A stretch of DNA of 64,000 nt from NCBI GenBank assembly GCA_023100825.1, contig CP095846.1, positions 2,852,001-2,916,000 of the forward strand, read 5' to 3'. Every line of letters begins with the position of its first letter. The stretch's first letter is position 1. The notes under the pieces were generated by a model. The model had not been told where the DNA came from and made no database searches. It saw only the letters and a program-made list of their open reading frames with translations. The translations under genes were made by a program, and so were the position numbers. This document shows positions 9,058 through 17,350 of this stretch, piece by piece. Source of the stretch: Nocardioidaceae bacterium SCSIO 66511 (GTDB taxonomy: Bacteria > Actinomycetota > Actinomycetes > Propionibacteriales > Nocardioidaceae).

Positions 9058-9525
9058 CTATTGGACGTCGAACCGGTGCGGGATGACGCCGCTGCCCTCC
9101 CGGTACGGTGTGAAGCCCATGGCCGAGTAGTAGGCAAGGCCGGGCGCGTTGTCGATGCCGATGGTGGCGTCGATGTGCCGCAGCCCGGCAGACTTCGCCG
9201 CTGCCAGCGAAATGGCGAAGAGACGGCGACCTAGTCCGCTTCGGCCAGCGTCCGGGTGAATGTGTGTCCCGATGATTCCCCATCCCTCAGTCACGTCGTA
9301 CGGGTTATCGGGCCATGCCCGCTTGAGTGACTGGAAACCGACAACCCGGCCGTCCCGCTCTGCGACGGTGCACGCGACTCGGTGCTCCAGGCTCAGGTAG
9401 CGCTCCCGGATCAGTGCGACATCGACGGGGCTCGCCCGCAGGCCTGCGCGATAGATCGCGTTCTGCACTTCAGTCATGTCCTCTGCATCGGTAGGCCGGG
9501 CGGGTCGTATCTCGATCTCGCTCAT
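9058..9525 (-). CDS. GNAT-family N-acetyltransferase
   Basis: A 155-residue protein starting MSEIEIRPARPTDAEDM. It shows the acetyl-CoA-binding pattern GRSGLGRRLFAISLAAAK, preceded by the strand VTEGWGIIGTHIHPDAGR, and a late beta-bulge segment ALAYYSAMGFTPYR. The substrate is unknown. The open frame continues upstream for 38 codons, but that extension is a duplicated fragment of another gene, so the internal ATG is taken as the start. Confidence 0.82.
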   Translation of the reverse strand: MSEIEIRPARPTDAEDMTEVQNAIYRAGLRASPVDVALIRERYLSLEHRVACTVAERDGRVVGFQSLKRAWPDNPYDVTEGWGIIGTHIHPDAGRSGLGRRLFAISLAAAKSAGLRHIDATIGIDNAPGLAYYSAMGFTPYREGSGVIPHRFDVQ

Positions 9526-9576
9526 GTGTCCCACCTTGCCGCGCCGGTGACGCACGAGGCCGGCCGGGTCAGGGCC

Positions 9577-9661
9577 ATCGCGCAGTTTTCGTTCGGCTTC
9601 CTTGGCGCCGAGCTTCTTGCGGTGGTTGTCGTCACGCATGCGTTGCGGATAACCGACGACG
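9577..9661 (-). repeat. 85-bp duplicate of the 3' end of the gene at 12614-12976
   Basis: This segment and 12623-12707 align over 85 bases without gaps and differ at about four positions. Both are in the same orientation. Read in the frame of the intact gene it still encodes GYPQRMRDDNHRKKLGAKEAERKLRD, with two substitutions. Here it lies between the GNAT gene and the end of the DedA gene, and the last codons of DedA run into it in a different frame. It is best read as a recent partial gene duplication that left a non-functional fragment. Confidence 0.75.
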
Positions 9662-10261
9662 ACGAGATCGAGTAACCCCTCGCCGTACGAGCAAGGCGAT
9701 CACGGCCACCACGCCGACACCGAAGGCGATCCACGCCGACCCGAGGGAGTCGGCGAGCGCCGCGTACGCCCAGCGAGCCGCCGCTCCCGCGCCCACCCAG
9801 AGCGATGCCCACAACAGGGAGCCGACGAGCGACGCCGCCAGGAACCGCCGATACCGAAGCCCGGAGACGCCGGCGATCGCGGGTACGAGTGTGCGGACGA
9901 CCGGCAGCAACCGGCTGAGGATCACCGCCGACGCGCCGTGTCGGCGTACGAACCCCACCGCACGATCCCAGTGCTCGACGCCGAGCCGCCGCACGGCGCG
10001 GGTTTCGCGTAGCCGCCCGCCGAGGTGCCTGCCGAGCGCATAGCCCGCGTGGTCGCCTGTCGATGCACCCACCGCGACCGCACCGAGCAGCAGCGCCTTC
10101 TGCTGCCACTCGTCCATACCGACCGCGAGCGCGAGAATGACCGACTCGCCTGGCAGGAACGATCCGAGCCCGAGTCCCGACTCGGCGAAGGCGAACAGCG
10201 CCGCGAACCCGAGCACCAGGGGCCCGAATCCGTCGGTGAGGGAGGCCAACCATTCCGTCAT
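9632..10261 (-). CDS. DedA-family (SNARE-associated/VTT domain) membrane protein
   Basis: A 209-residue polytopic membrane protein with DedA hallmarks: FAESGLGLGSFLPGESVILALAVG near the N-terminus, GDHAGYALGRHLGGRL, and RHGASAVILSRLLPVVRTLVPAIAGVSGLRYRRFL. Family members are thought to act as proton-coupled lipid/undecaprenyl-phosphate flippases or in membrane homeostasis. The ATG giving MTEWLASLTDG is chosen because it precedes the first conserved hydrophobic block. The last residues (RRRRLSATHA) are encoded partly inside the duplicated 85-bp segment, so the native C-terminus may have been replaced. Confidence 0.85.
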   Translation of the reverse strand: MTEWLASLTDGFGPLVLGFAALFAFAESGLGLGSFLPGESVILALAVGMDEWQQKALLLGAVAVGASTGDHAGYALGRHLGGRLRETRAVRRLGVEHWDRAVGFVRRHGASAVILSRLLPVVRTLVPAIAGVSGLRYRRFLAASLVGSLLWASLWVGAGAAARWAYAALADSLGSAWIAFGVGVVAVIALLVRRGVTRSRRRRLSATHA

Positions 10262-10370
10262 GGCCGCGACGCTAGGTTTCCGGCCCGGTCGCCGACTGCC
10301 CTCCACGGGCAGCACCGACTACTCACTTTCGTCAGTAGTGACGTCCGATCGTCGCTTCTAGGGTGAGCGT

Positions 10371-11798
10371 GTGCCCATCACTTCGATCGACGTACGCGCA
10401 CGCCTGATGTCGCGCCGCGGTGCCCTTGTCGTGCTCGCGCTCCTGGTGTGCGCGGCGATCCTGCTCAGCGTGCATTGGACGTTCGGCATACCCGTCCTGA
10501 TCCTCGCGTTCCTCGTCGGCCGCGGCCCGCTACCGGCGTCGATCCTGTTGTCCGTCGTGGTCGCCCTCACCGTGACGGGGCCCTGGTACCGGGGCCTGGA
10601 CCCGTCCGATGTCGAGACCTGGATCAGCGTCACGACAACCAACGGCTTCCAGCTACTCGCCCCCTGGCTGGTCGGCAGGTACGTGCGTGACCGCCACGCT
10701 CTGAAGGCCGCGCGGCGCACGCAGGCCGAGCAACTCGCGGAGAGCCAGCGCGCGTTCACCGCCGAAGCGCGTCTCCGGGAGCGAAGCCTCATCGCGCGCG
10801 AAATCCACGACACGGTCGGCCACGAGCTCAGCCTGATCGCGCTCCGTGCCGGCGCGCTCGAGGTAGGCGTCGGCGCCGCGACCACGAGCGACGCCGCCCG
10901 ACAGGTACGCGAGGCGGCGACCCGCGCCTCTGAGCAGCTGGGTGACATCGTCGGGCTCCTCGGCGAAGGCGAGTCCGCGCCGCTACGCCCGGCTCACGAC
11001 GAGGTCGCGGACGTCGTCGACCGCGCCGGCGATGCGGGTCTCGACGTCAGCCTGACCTGGAACGGCACGCGGGAGTCGCTGTCGCCGCTGGTTCAGCACA
11101 CCGCGGTCCGGGTCGTTCAGGAGGCGCTGACGAATGCAACCAAGCACGCGCCGGGCTCGCCCGTCACCGTCACGATCGTCATGGCCGACGACAGCATCGA
11201 GTTGGAGATCCTCAACGAGAGCTCGGCCGGCGATGCGACCACGCAACGGCCAGGAGGACGGGGCCTGATCGGCCTGACGGAGCGAGTTCGGCTGCTCGGT
11301 GGCACGTTCACCGCCGAGCCCACGGCCGGGGGATTCCGCGTCACCGCGTGGATCCCGCGGGACGGCCATGTCACCCAGATCGACGACGCAGACTCGTCGA
11401 TGTACGACCCGTCGACACTGGACGCCGTCGGCGAATCCCGCTCCCGAGCTCGCCGAAGCCTGCTCATGGCCATTGTCGTACCCGTGGCGATCGTCGTCGT
11501 CTCTACCGTCGCGACGGTCGGCTACTTCACGTTCGCGACGATATCCTCGGTGCTGACCCCGGAGGAGTTCGCCACGATCGAGGTCGGCCAGCCACGTGAG
11601 GAGGTCGAGGAGTTCTTGCCAGCGGTCGAGATGCTCGAACCACCGACGGATCGACTCGATCCACCCGCAGCGCCCGATGCGGACTGCCGCTACTACGAGA
11701 GCGAAGTCAGCTTCTTCGACCGCCGCGACGTGTACCGCATCTGCTTCGCCGACGGCGCCGTTGCATCGGCAGACGTGATCCCGGCGTCCGATCAATGA
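10371..11798 (+). CDS. Two-component sensor histidine kinase with C-terminal membrane-anchored BamE-like domain
   Basis: A 475-residue NarX/DesK-class (HisKA_3) kinase. The N-terminus (about residues 15-95) holds several membrane helices with almost no extracellular loop. The phosphoacceptor is His146 (AREIHDTVGHELSL), followed by the HATPase blocks ALTNATKHAPGSPV and GGRGLIGLTERVRLLGG. Unusually, after the ATPase domain there is another transmembrane helix (about residues 362-385). It is followed by an apparently external 85-residue domain with EFATIEVGQPREEVEEFLP and a Cys pair (CRYYES, RICFADG), a pattern resembling SmpA/BamE-like folds. The GTG start follows GGGTGAG. Its stop overlaps the next gene, a response regulator, by 4 bases. 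Confidence 0.88.
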   Translation: MPITSIDVRARLMSRRGALVVLALLVCAAILLSVHWTFGIPVLILAFLVGRGPLPASILLSVVVALTVTGPWYRGLDPSDVETWISVTTTNGFQLLAPWLVGRYVRDRHALKAARRTQAEQLAESQRAFTAEARLRERSLIAREIHDTVGHELSLIALRAGALEVGVGAATTSDAARQVREAATRASEQLGDIVGLLGEGESAPLRPAHDEVADVVDRAGDAGLDVSLTWNGTRESLSPLVQHTAVRVVQEALTNATKHAPGSPVTVTIVMADDSIELEILNESSAGDATTQRPGGRGLIGLTERVRLLGGTFTAEPTAGGFRVTAWIPRDGHVTQIDDADSSMYDPSTLDAVGESRSRARRSLLMAIVVPVAIVVVSTVATVGYFTFATISSVLTPEEFATIEVGQPREEVEEFLPAVEMLEPPTDRLDPPAAPDADCRYYESEVSFFDRRDVYRICFADGAVASADVIPASDQ

Positions 11799-12487
11799 CC
11801 GACGACAACGCGCAGGCGCCGGAGCAACGCATCCGGATCGTGCTCGCCGACGACGACGTCATGGTGCGCGAGGGCGTACGCGCCATCCTGTCCGCCGACT
11901 CTGCGATGGAGATCGTCTCGGAGGTCGGCGACGGACGCAGCGCCGTCGAAGCCGTACGACAACACCGTCCGGACGTCGTCTTGCTCGACATCCGGATGCC
12001 GGTCATGGACGGCTTGTCCGCGGTCGCGTCAATCCGGCGTTCGGTTCCTGAGGCGGCGGTGATGATCCTGACGACGTTCTCTCTCGGCGAGTACGTGGCG
12101 CGCGCTGTGGCCGACGGCGCGGCGGGCTTCGTCCTGAAGGCGGGCGCGCCGCGCGAGCTGATCATGGGTGTGCGCGCGTGTGCCGACGGCGCTGCGTACT
12201 TCTCGCCGCCGGTGACGCGGTGGCTCGTCGACCAGGCGGGCCCCGACCGGATCGCGCGACAGCACCGTGCCCAGGATGCCATCGCGGGACTGTCCGTACG
12301 CCAGCGCGAGGTGCTCGCCGAGATCGGCCGCGGACGCTCGAACGCACAGATCGCGCGGGCGCTGCACCTCGTGGAGGGCACCGTCAAGGGGTACGTCAGC
12401 GCGATCATGTCCGAGCTCGGCTCGGAGAACCGCGTACAGGCCGCGCTGGTCGCGCACGAGGCCGGCCTGACGCGGGAATCCGAGTGA
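11795..12487 (+). CDS. NarL/LuxR-family response regulator
   Basis: A 230-residue cytosolic regulator. The receiver domain (residues about 12-130) has the acidic pocket ADDD and phosphoacceptor Asp65 (VVLLDIRMPVMDG). The C-terminal LuxR-type helix-turn-helix is GLSVRQREVLAEIGRGRSNAQIARALHLVEGTVKGYVSAIM. Its ATG overlaps the kinase stop (ATGA), so the pair is translationally coupled and is the partner of that kinase. No dedicated target operon is adjacent; the transcription unit ends at a perfect palindrome. Confidence 0.93.
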   Translation: MTDDNAQAPEQRIRIVLADDDVMVREGVRAILSADSAMEIVSEVGDGRSAVEAVRQHRPDVVLLDIRMPVMDGLSAVASIRRSVPEAAVMILTTFSLGEYVARAVADGAAGFVLKAGAPRELIMGVRACADGAAYFSPPVTRWLVDQAGPDRIARQHRAQDAIAGLSVRQREVLAEIGRGRSNAQIARALHLVEGTVKGYVSAIMSELGSENRVQAALVAHEAGLTRESE

Positions 12488-12559
12488 CGCGGGCGCGCGT
12501 CGATCCCGCACATCCCACGGCAAACGGTCACCCGCCACGGCAAGTTTGACTTGGGAAAG

Positions 12560-12591
12560 CGCGGATTCCCTTGGATCCAAGGGAATCCGCG
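12560..12591. terminator. Perfect 32-bp palindrome at a convergent junction
   Basis: A completely self-complementary sequence (left half CGCGGATTCCCTTGGA) with no interrupting loop. As RNA it would fold into a 14-bp stem with a GATC tetraloop. It lies between the response regulator gene and the convergent small gene ending at 12614, so it fits a bidirectional terminator. Confidence 0.7.
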
Positions 12592-12613
12592 GGCGGAGTC
12601 ACGCACCGGCCGG

Positions 12614-12976
12614 TCATGGCCGATCGCGCAGCTTTCGTTCGGCTTCCTTGGCGGCGAGCTTCTTGCGGTGGTTGTAGTCACGCATGCGTTGCGGATAGCC
12701 GACGACGGCGGCGTCGTAGCTCGGGACCTGAAGGTCGTTCGCAAACTTATGTGCCCACTCGGCGGACGGAACTCGGCGACGCGTCCACTCGCCGTCCTTG
12801 GCGACCAGCAGCAGGGTCGTCTGCGTGACGGTCGTCTGTGGCTCGACGAAGCCCTCGACCCCGGTACGCGTGCTCACGAACTCGGCGAGGTGCTCCCGGT
12901 CGACCTTCGACGAGGAACGGTCGGAGACGGCAGCACCCGACGCGGTCTTGTTGCGCTTGCGTCGGAACCATGCCAT
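12614..12976 (-). CDS. Conserved actinobacterial protein, function unknown
   Basis: A 120-residue soluble basic protein starting MAWFRRKRNKTASG. It contains REHLAEFVSTRTGVEGFVEPQTTV and the conserved tail GYPQRMRDYNHRKKLAAKEAERKLRD. Proteins with this pattern are widespread in actinobacteria and are sometimes labelled oxidoreductase without support; no catalytic motif is visible. The chosen ATG starts the conserved block. Its last 85 coding bases exist as a second, partial copy 3 kb away at 9577-9661. It is divergent from lpd, with 223 bp between them. Confidence 0.75.
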   Translation of the reverse strand: MAWFRRKRNKTASGAAVSDRSSSKVDREHLAEFVSTRTGVEGFVEPQTTVTQTTLLLVAKDGEWTRRRVPSAEWAHKFANDLQVPSYDAAVVGYPQRMRDYNHRKKLAAKEAERKLRDRP

Positions 12977-13199
12977 CGACCTCACCCGCCCTTCGATCCG
13001 GATATGTCCAGTGTGCCGCATGAGCATGCCATGCCGGAGCGAGCCGCACCCGCCGACCCGGGTTCCGTCCAGCCTCCGCGCCCATGCGTTGGCGCTCGGT
13101 TTGCCGCTAGACCCGCGTCACGCGAAACTTGCGCGCAGTGACAAGATGACTGCAGGTGGCGAAGATCTCGCCCCGACCCGTTCGCGTACGGAGGCAGAT

Positions 13200-14579
13200 G
13201 TGGCGGACCACGCCGACAGCAGCTTTGACGTAGTGATCCTCGGAGGCGGCAGCGGCGGGTACGCATGTGCGCTTCGCGCCGTGCAACTCGACCTCAAGGT
13301 CGCATTGATCGAGAAGGCGAAGCTCGGCGGCACCTGCCTGCACAACGGCTGCATCCCCACCAAGGCACTCCTGCACGCAGCGGAGGTCGCCGACGCGGCG
13401 CGCGAAAGCGAGACCTTCGGCGTACGTGCATCGCTCGACGGCATCGACATGGCGGGCGTGAACAAGTACAAGGACAACGTCGTCAACCGCCTCTACAAGG
13501 GCCTGTCCGGCATGGTCAAGGCCGCCGGCATCACGGTGTACGAAGGCGACGGCAAGCTCGTCGGCACCCACACCGTCGAGGTCAACGGCGAGCGCGTCAC
13601 GGGCAAGAACGTCGTCCTCGCGACCGGCTCGTACGCGCGTACGCTCCCGGGTCTCGACATCGGCGGGCGGATCATCACCAGCGACGAGGCGCTGACCCTG
13701 TCCGAGGTTCCGCAGAGCGCAATCGTCATCGGCGGCAGCGTGATCGGCGTCGAGTTCGCATCGGTGTGGAAGTCGTTCGGCGTCGACGTGACGATCGTCG
13801 AAGCGCTACCGAACCTCGTGCCGATGGAAGACGCCGCGCTGTCGAAGCACCTCGAGCGCGCGTTCCGCAAACGCAAGATCAACTTCAAGACGGGCACCAA
13901 GTTCGAGAAGGCCGAGCAGACCGAGACCGGCGTACGCGTGACGCTGGAGTCCGGCGACGCGCTCGAGGCCGACCTCGTCCTGGTGGCAGTCGGGCGCGGG
14001 CCCAACACGGCCGGCCTCGGATACGAAGAGCAGGGCATCACGCTCGACCGCGGCTGGGTGCCGACCGACGAGCGGCTCGCGACGAACGTACCCGGCGTGT
14101 ACGCCGTCGGCGACCTCGTCCCCGGCCTGCAGCTCGCACACCGCGGCTTCGCACACGGCATCTTCGTCGCCGAGGAGATCGCAGGTCTCAACCCGATGCC
14201 GGTCATCGACTCGGGCATCCCCCGCGTGACCTACTGCGAGCCGGAGGTCGCGTCGGTCGGGCTCACCGAGGCGCAGGCGCGGGAGAAGTACGGCGACGTC
14301 GACACCTACGAGTACAACCTCGGCGGCAACGGTAAGAGCCAGATCCTCACGACCGCCGGCATCGTCAAGCTCGTCCGCGAGAAGGACGGCCCGATCGTCG
14401 GCGTCCACATGATCGGCGACCGGATGGGCGAGCAGGTCGGCGAGGCGTCGCTGACCGTCAACTGGGAGGCGTTCCCCGACGACGTCGCACAGTTCATCCA
14501 CGCGCATCCGACCCAGAACGAGACGCTGGGCGAGGCGTCGCTCGCACTCGCCGGCAAGCCACTCCACGCCCACAGCTGA
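13200..14579 (+). CDS. lpd: Dihydrolipoyl dehydrogenase (E3)
   Basis: A 459-residue FAD flavoprotein that reoxidises the dihydrolipoyl groups of 2-oxo acid dehydrogenase complexes and the glycine cleavage system, passing electrons to NAD. Visible parts are the FAD site [17 protein letters not shown], the redox disulfide Cys46/Cys51 ([15 protein letters not shown]), the NAD site [13 protein letters not shown], and the C-terminal catalytic His region [10 protein letters not shown]. The GTG start is chosen for its GGAG ribosome-binding site 6 bases upstream and because the family N-terminus begins here; a longer open frame upstream is not conserved. It is followed 50 bp later by sucB, with which it likely forms an operon. 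Confidence 0.95.
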   Translation: MADHADSSFDVVILGGGSGGYACALRAVQLDLKVALIEKAKLGGTCLHNGCIPTKALLHAAEVADAARESETFGVRASLDGIDMAGVNKYKDNVVNRLYKGLSGMVKAAGITVYEGDGKLVGTHTVEVNGERVTGKNVVLATGSYARTLPGLDIGGRIITSDEALTLSEVPQSAIVIGGSVIGVEFASVWKSFGVDVTIVEALPNLVPMEDAALSKHLERAFRKRKINFKTGTKFEKAEQTETGVRVTLESGDALEADLVLVAVGRGPNTAGLGYEEQGITLDRGWVPTDERLATNVPGVYAVGDLVPGLQLAHRGFAHGIFVAEEIAGLNPMPVIDSGIPRVTYCEPEVASVGLTEAQAREKYGDVDTYEYNLGGNGKSQILTTAGIVKLVREKDGPIVGVHMIGDRMGEQVGEASLTVNWEAFPDDVAQFIHAHPTQNETLGEASLALAGKPLHAHS

Positions 14580-14629
14580 GCCTGCCCGCCAGACGCAGCC
14601 CGTCAAGACAAGGACAGACAGGGAACATC

Positions 14630-16411
14630 ATGTCAACTCCGGTCACACTCCCGGCCCTCGGTGAAAGCGTCACTGAAGGCACGGTCACTCGCTGGCTCAA
14701 GCAGGTCGGCGACACGATCGCGGTCGACGAGCCACTGCTCGAGGTCTCGACCGACAAGGTCGACACCGAGATCCCGTCGCCCGTCGCCGGCACCCTGCTG
14801 GAGATCAAGGCCGACGAGGACGAAACGGTCGAGGTCGGCGCCGAGCTCGCCGTCGTAGGCGAGGAGGGCGAGTCGAGCGGTTCGTCCGACACACCGGCCG
14901 CGCAGGAGCCAGAGTCGCCGGCCGAGGAGCCGCAAGCCGAGGAGCCGCCGGCACCGGAGCCAGCCCCCGAGCCGCAGCCCGAACCTGAGCCCGCGCAGCC
15001 CGCGGCTTCGTCGGGCGACAGCTCGTCGGGCACGCCCGTCACCCTGCCCGAGCTCGGCGAGAGTGTCACCGAGGGCACGGTCACTCGCTGGCTCAAGCAG
15101 GTCGGCGACACGATCGCGGTCGACGAGCCACTGCTGGAGATCTCCACCGACAAGGTCGACACCGAGATCCCGTCGCCCGTCGCCGGCACCCTGCTGGAGA
15201 TCAAGGCCGACGAGGACGAAACCGTCGAGGTCGGCGCCGAGCTCGCGATCGTCGGTGGCGGCGACGCCGCTCCGGCATCGTCTGGCGCCTCCACTCCGGA
15301 GGCCGCGCCGCAGTCCCAGCCGGAGCCCACCCCGGCACCTGCCCCGTCGCAGCCTGCCCCGGCCGCACCGGCACCTGCTGCATCGGCGCCCGCTGCCCAG
15401 CAGGCACCGGCACCGCAGTCGGCACCCGCAGCACCGGCACCGCAGTCGGCACCTGCCGCCTCAGGCAACGGCAGCGGCGATCGTGCCTACGTCACGCCGA
15501 TCGTGCGCAAGCTCGCCAACCAGCACGGCGTCGACCTGTCAACGGTCTCCGGTTCAGGAGTCGGCGGTCGCATCCGCAAGCAAGACGTACTCGACGCCGC
15601 GAAGAAGCCGGAGCCAACGCCCGAGCCCGCCGCACAGGCACCCGCACCCGCCGCACAGTCGGCGGCGCCGACACCGGATCGTTCGGGTCTGCGCGGCACG
15701 GTGCAGAAGGCCAACCGGATCCGCCAGATCACGGCCACCAAGACCCGCGAATCGCTGCAGGTCTCGGCGCAGCTCACCCAAGTGCACGAGGTGGACGTCA
15801 CCAAGATCGCCCGCCTGCGTGAGCGTTCAAAGGCGACGTTCCAGCAGCGCGAGGGTGTGAAGCTGACGTTCCTGCCGTTCTTCGCCAAGGCAACCGTCGA
15901 GGCACTGAAGCAGCACCCGAACGTCAACGCATCGTACGACGAGGACGCCAAGGAGATCACGTACCACGGTGCGATCAACCTCGGCATCGCCGTCGACACC
16001 GAGCAAGGCCTGCTGTCTGTCGTGATACACGACGCCGGCGACCTGAGCCTCTCCGGTCTCGCGCAGCGCATCGCCGACCTCGCCGCCCGGGCGCGCAGCA
16101 ACAAGTTGAAGCCCGACGAGCTCGCCGGTGGCACGTTCACGATCACGAACCTCGGCAGCAACGGCGCGCTGTTCGACACTCCGATCCTCGTGCAACCGCA
16201 GTCGGGCATGCTCGGGACGGGCGCGGTCGTCAAGCGCCCGGTGGTGATCAGCGACGGCGACGGCAGCGACACGATCGCGATTCGCTCGATGGCGTACCTT
16301 CCGCTGACGTACGACCACCGCCTCATCGACGGGGCTGACGCCGGACGCTTCCTGACCACGATCAAACGGCGTCTGGAGGAAGGCAACTTCGAGCCCGATC
16401 TCGGGCTCTGA
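14630..16411 (+). CDS. sucB: 2-oxo acid dehydrogenase E2 (dihydrolipoyllysine succinyl/acyltransferase), two lipoyl domains
   Basis: A 593-residue E2 core. Two lipoyl domains (about residues 4-80 and 136-210) each carry the lipoylation site DKVDTEI. They are joined and followed by long Ala/Pro/Glu linkers. A peripheral subunit-binding domain ([20 protein letters not shown], about residue 286 on) precedes the acyltransferase domain, whose catalytic motif is DHRLIDG (about 563-569). It acts in the 2-oxoglutarate (and possibly pyruvate) dehydrogenase complex with the preceding lpd. Gene order lpd-E2-TIGR01777-lipB-lipA is typical of actinobacteria. The two lipoyl domains are nearly identical at the DNA level as well as in protein. 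Confidence 0.94.
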   Translation: MSTPVTLPALGESVTEGTVTRWLKQVGDTIAVDEPLLEVSTDKVDTEIPSPVAGTLLEIKADEDETVEVGAELAVVGEEGESSGSSDTPAAQEPESPAEEPQAEEPPAPEPAPEPQPEPEPAQPAASSGDSSSGTPVTLPELGESVTEGTVTRWLKQVGDTIAVDEPLLEISTDKVDTEIPSPVAGTLLEIKADEDETVEVGAELAIVGGGDAAPASSGASTPEAAPQSQPEPTPAPAPSQPAPAAPAPAASAPAAQQAPAPQSAPAAPAPQSAPAASGNGSGDRAYVTPIVRKLANQHGVDLSTVSGSGVGGRIRKQDVLDAAKKPEPTPEPAAQAPAPAAQSAAPTPDRSGLRGTVQKANRIRQITATKTRESLQVSAQLTQVHEVDVTKIARLRERSKATFQQREGVKLTFLPFFAKATVEALKQHPNVNASYDEDAKEITYHGAINLGIAVDTEQGLLSVVIHDAGDLSLSGLAQRIADLAARARSNKLKPDELAGGTFTITNLGSNGALFDTPILVQPQSGMLGTGAVVKRPVVISDGDGSDTIAIRSMAYLPLTYDHRLIDGADAGRFLTTIKRRLEEGNFEPDLGL

Positions 16412-16462
16412 CCCGACCGGTTCGAAGATGCGCTCGGCCCGTCGACCCGGCACTATGATCCG

Positions 16463-17350
16463 ATGAAGTATGTCATCGGCGGTGCCTCGGGTCTGACGGG
16501 CACGGCGCTCTGCAACGAGCTGCGGAGCAACGGACACGACGTGGTCGCCCTCGTCCGTCGCGATCCGCGAGGTCCGGACGAATCCCGTTGGGATCCTTAC
16601 CCGGGCTCGGTCGACCACGAGCTGATCGGATCGGCCGACGTCGTCGTGAACCTCTCCGGCGCCGATCCGCGCCGTCCCTGGACACCCGCGTACAAGCGCC
16701 GGATCCTCGATTCCCGAGTATCCGCGACCCGTACGCTCGCGCGGGCCGTCGCAGCGGCCACGACGAAACCGGTGTTCCTGAGCGCATCGGGGTCGACGGT
16801 GTACGGCGCGGAGCGCGGACCCGAGGTGCTCACCGAGACCTCGCGGGCCGGCAGCGGGTTCCTCTCCTCGGTCGCCCACCAGTGGGAGGAGGAGGCGTCG
16901 GCCGCCGCCGATGCCGGCGCGCGGGTGTGCCTACTGCGTACGACGGCGATCCTCGATCGCTCCGGCGGCTTGTTGCAGCTGATGCTGCCGGTGTTCCGAC
17001 TCGGCCTCGGCGCGAAGTTCGGTGACGGTTCGCAGTACTTCTCCTGTCTGTCGCTGCGCGACTGGGTGGCCGCAGTCATCCGGTTGGCCGAAGACGACTC
17101 CATGCAGGGTGCCTACAACCTGGCTTGTCCGCAGACGCCGACCAATGCGGAGCTCACGCGCGAGCTCGCCCGGCGTCTGCACCGCCCCGCGGTCTTGCGG
17201 GCTCCGGCCACGCCGATGCGATGGGTACTCGGCGAACAAGCAGTCGCCGTTCTCGGCTCGTCGCGCGTGCGGCCTGCGCGCCTGCTCGATGCCGGGTTCG
17301 AGTTCCGTGATCCCGATATCGGCTCGGTGCTGGACGCCGCGCTCGGTTAG
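16463..17350 (+). CDS. TIGR01777-family NAD(P)-dependent epimerase-like protein
   Basis: A 295-residue Rossmann-fold protein starting MKYVIGGASGLTGTAL, a short-chain extended-SDR nucleotide site. It also has DVVVNLSGADPRRPWTPAYKRRILDSRVSATRTL, a TIGR01777 hallmark, and a VYGAERG segment in place of the usual YxxxK. The C-terminal DUF1731 region includes LGEQAVAVLGSSRVRPARLLDAGFEF. The family is widespread but its reaction is unresolved. In mycobacteria the homologue also lies between E2 and lipB. Its stop overlaps the stop of the convergent PucR-type gene by 4 bases. Confidence 0.9.
   Translation: MKYVIGGASGLTGTALCNELRSNGHDVVALVRRDPRGPDESRWDPYPGSVDHELIGSADVVVNLSGADPRRPWTPAYKRRILDSRVSATRTLARAVAAATTKPVFLSASGSTVYGAERGPEVLTETSRAGSGFLSSVAHQWEEEASAAADAGARVCLLRTTAILDRSGGLLQLMLPVFRLGLGAKFGDGSQYFSCLSLRDWVAAVIRLAEDDSMQGAYNLACPQTPTNAELTRELARRLHRPAVLRAPATPMRWVLGEQAVAVLGSSRVRPARLLDAGFEFRDPDIGSVLDAALG

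Noticed and set aside
9526-9639. N-terminal extension of the GNAT protein
   Set aside because: The 38 extra residues come from the duplicated fragment of another gene, and conserved GNAT sequence begins at the internal ATG.
12798-13199. Upstream extension of the lpd open frame by 134 codons
   Set aside because: It is antisense to the divergent small gene for most of its length and lacks conservation; the GTG at 13200 has a good ribosome-binding site and the family N-terminus.
14494-15468. Long open frame antisense to sucB (324 codons, Gly/Ala/Ser-rich)
   Set aside because: It mirrors the Ala/Pro linkers and repeated lipoyl domains of sucB; its repeats are the antisense image of the sucB repeats.
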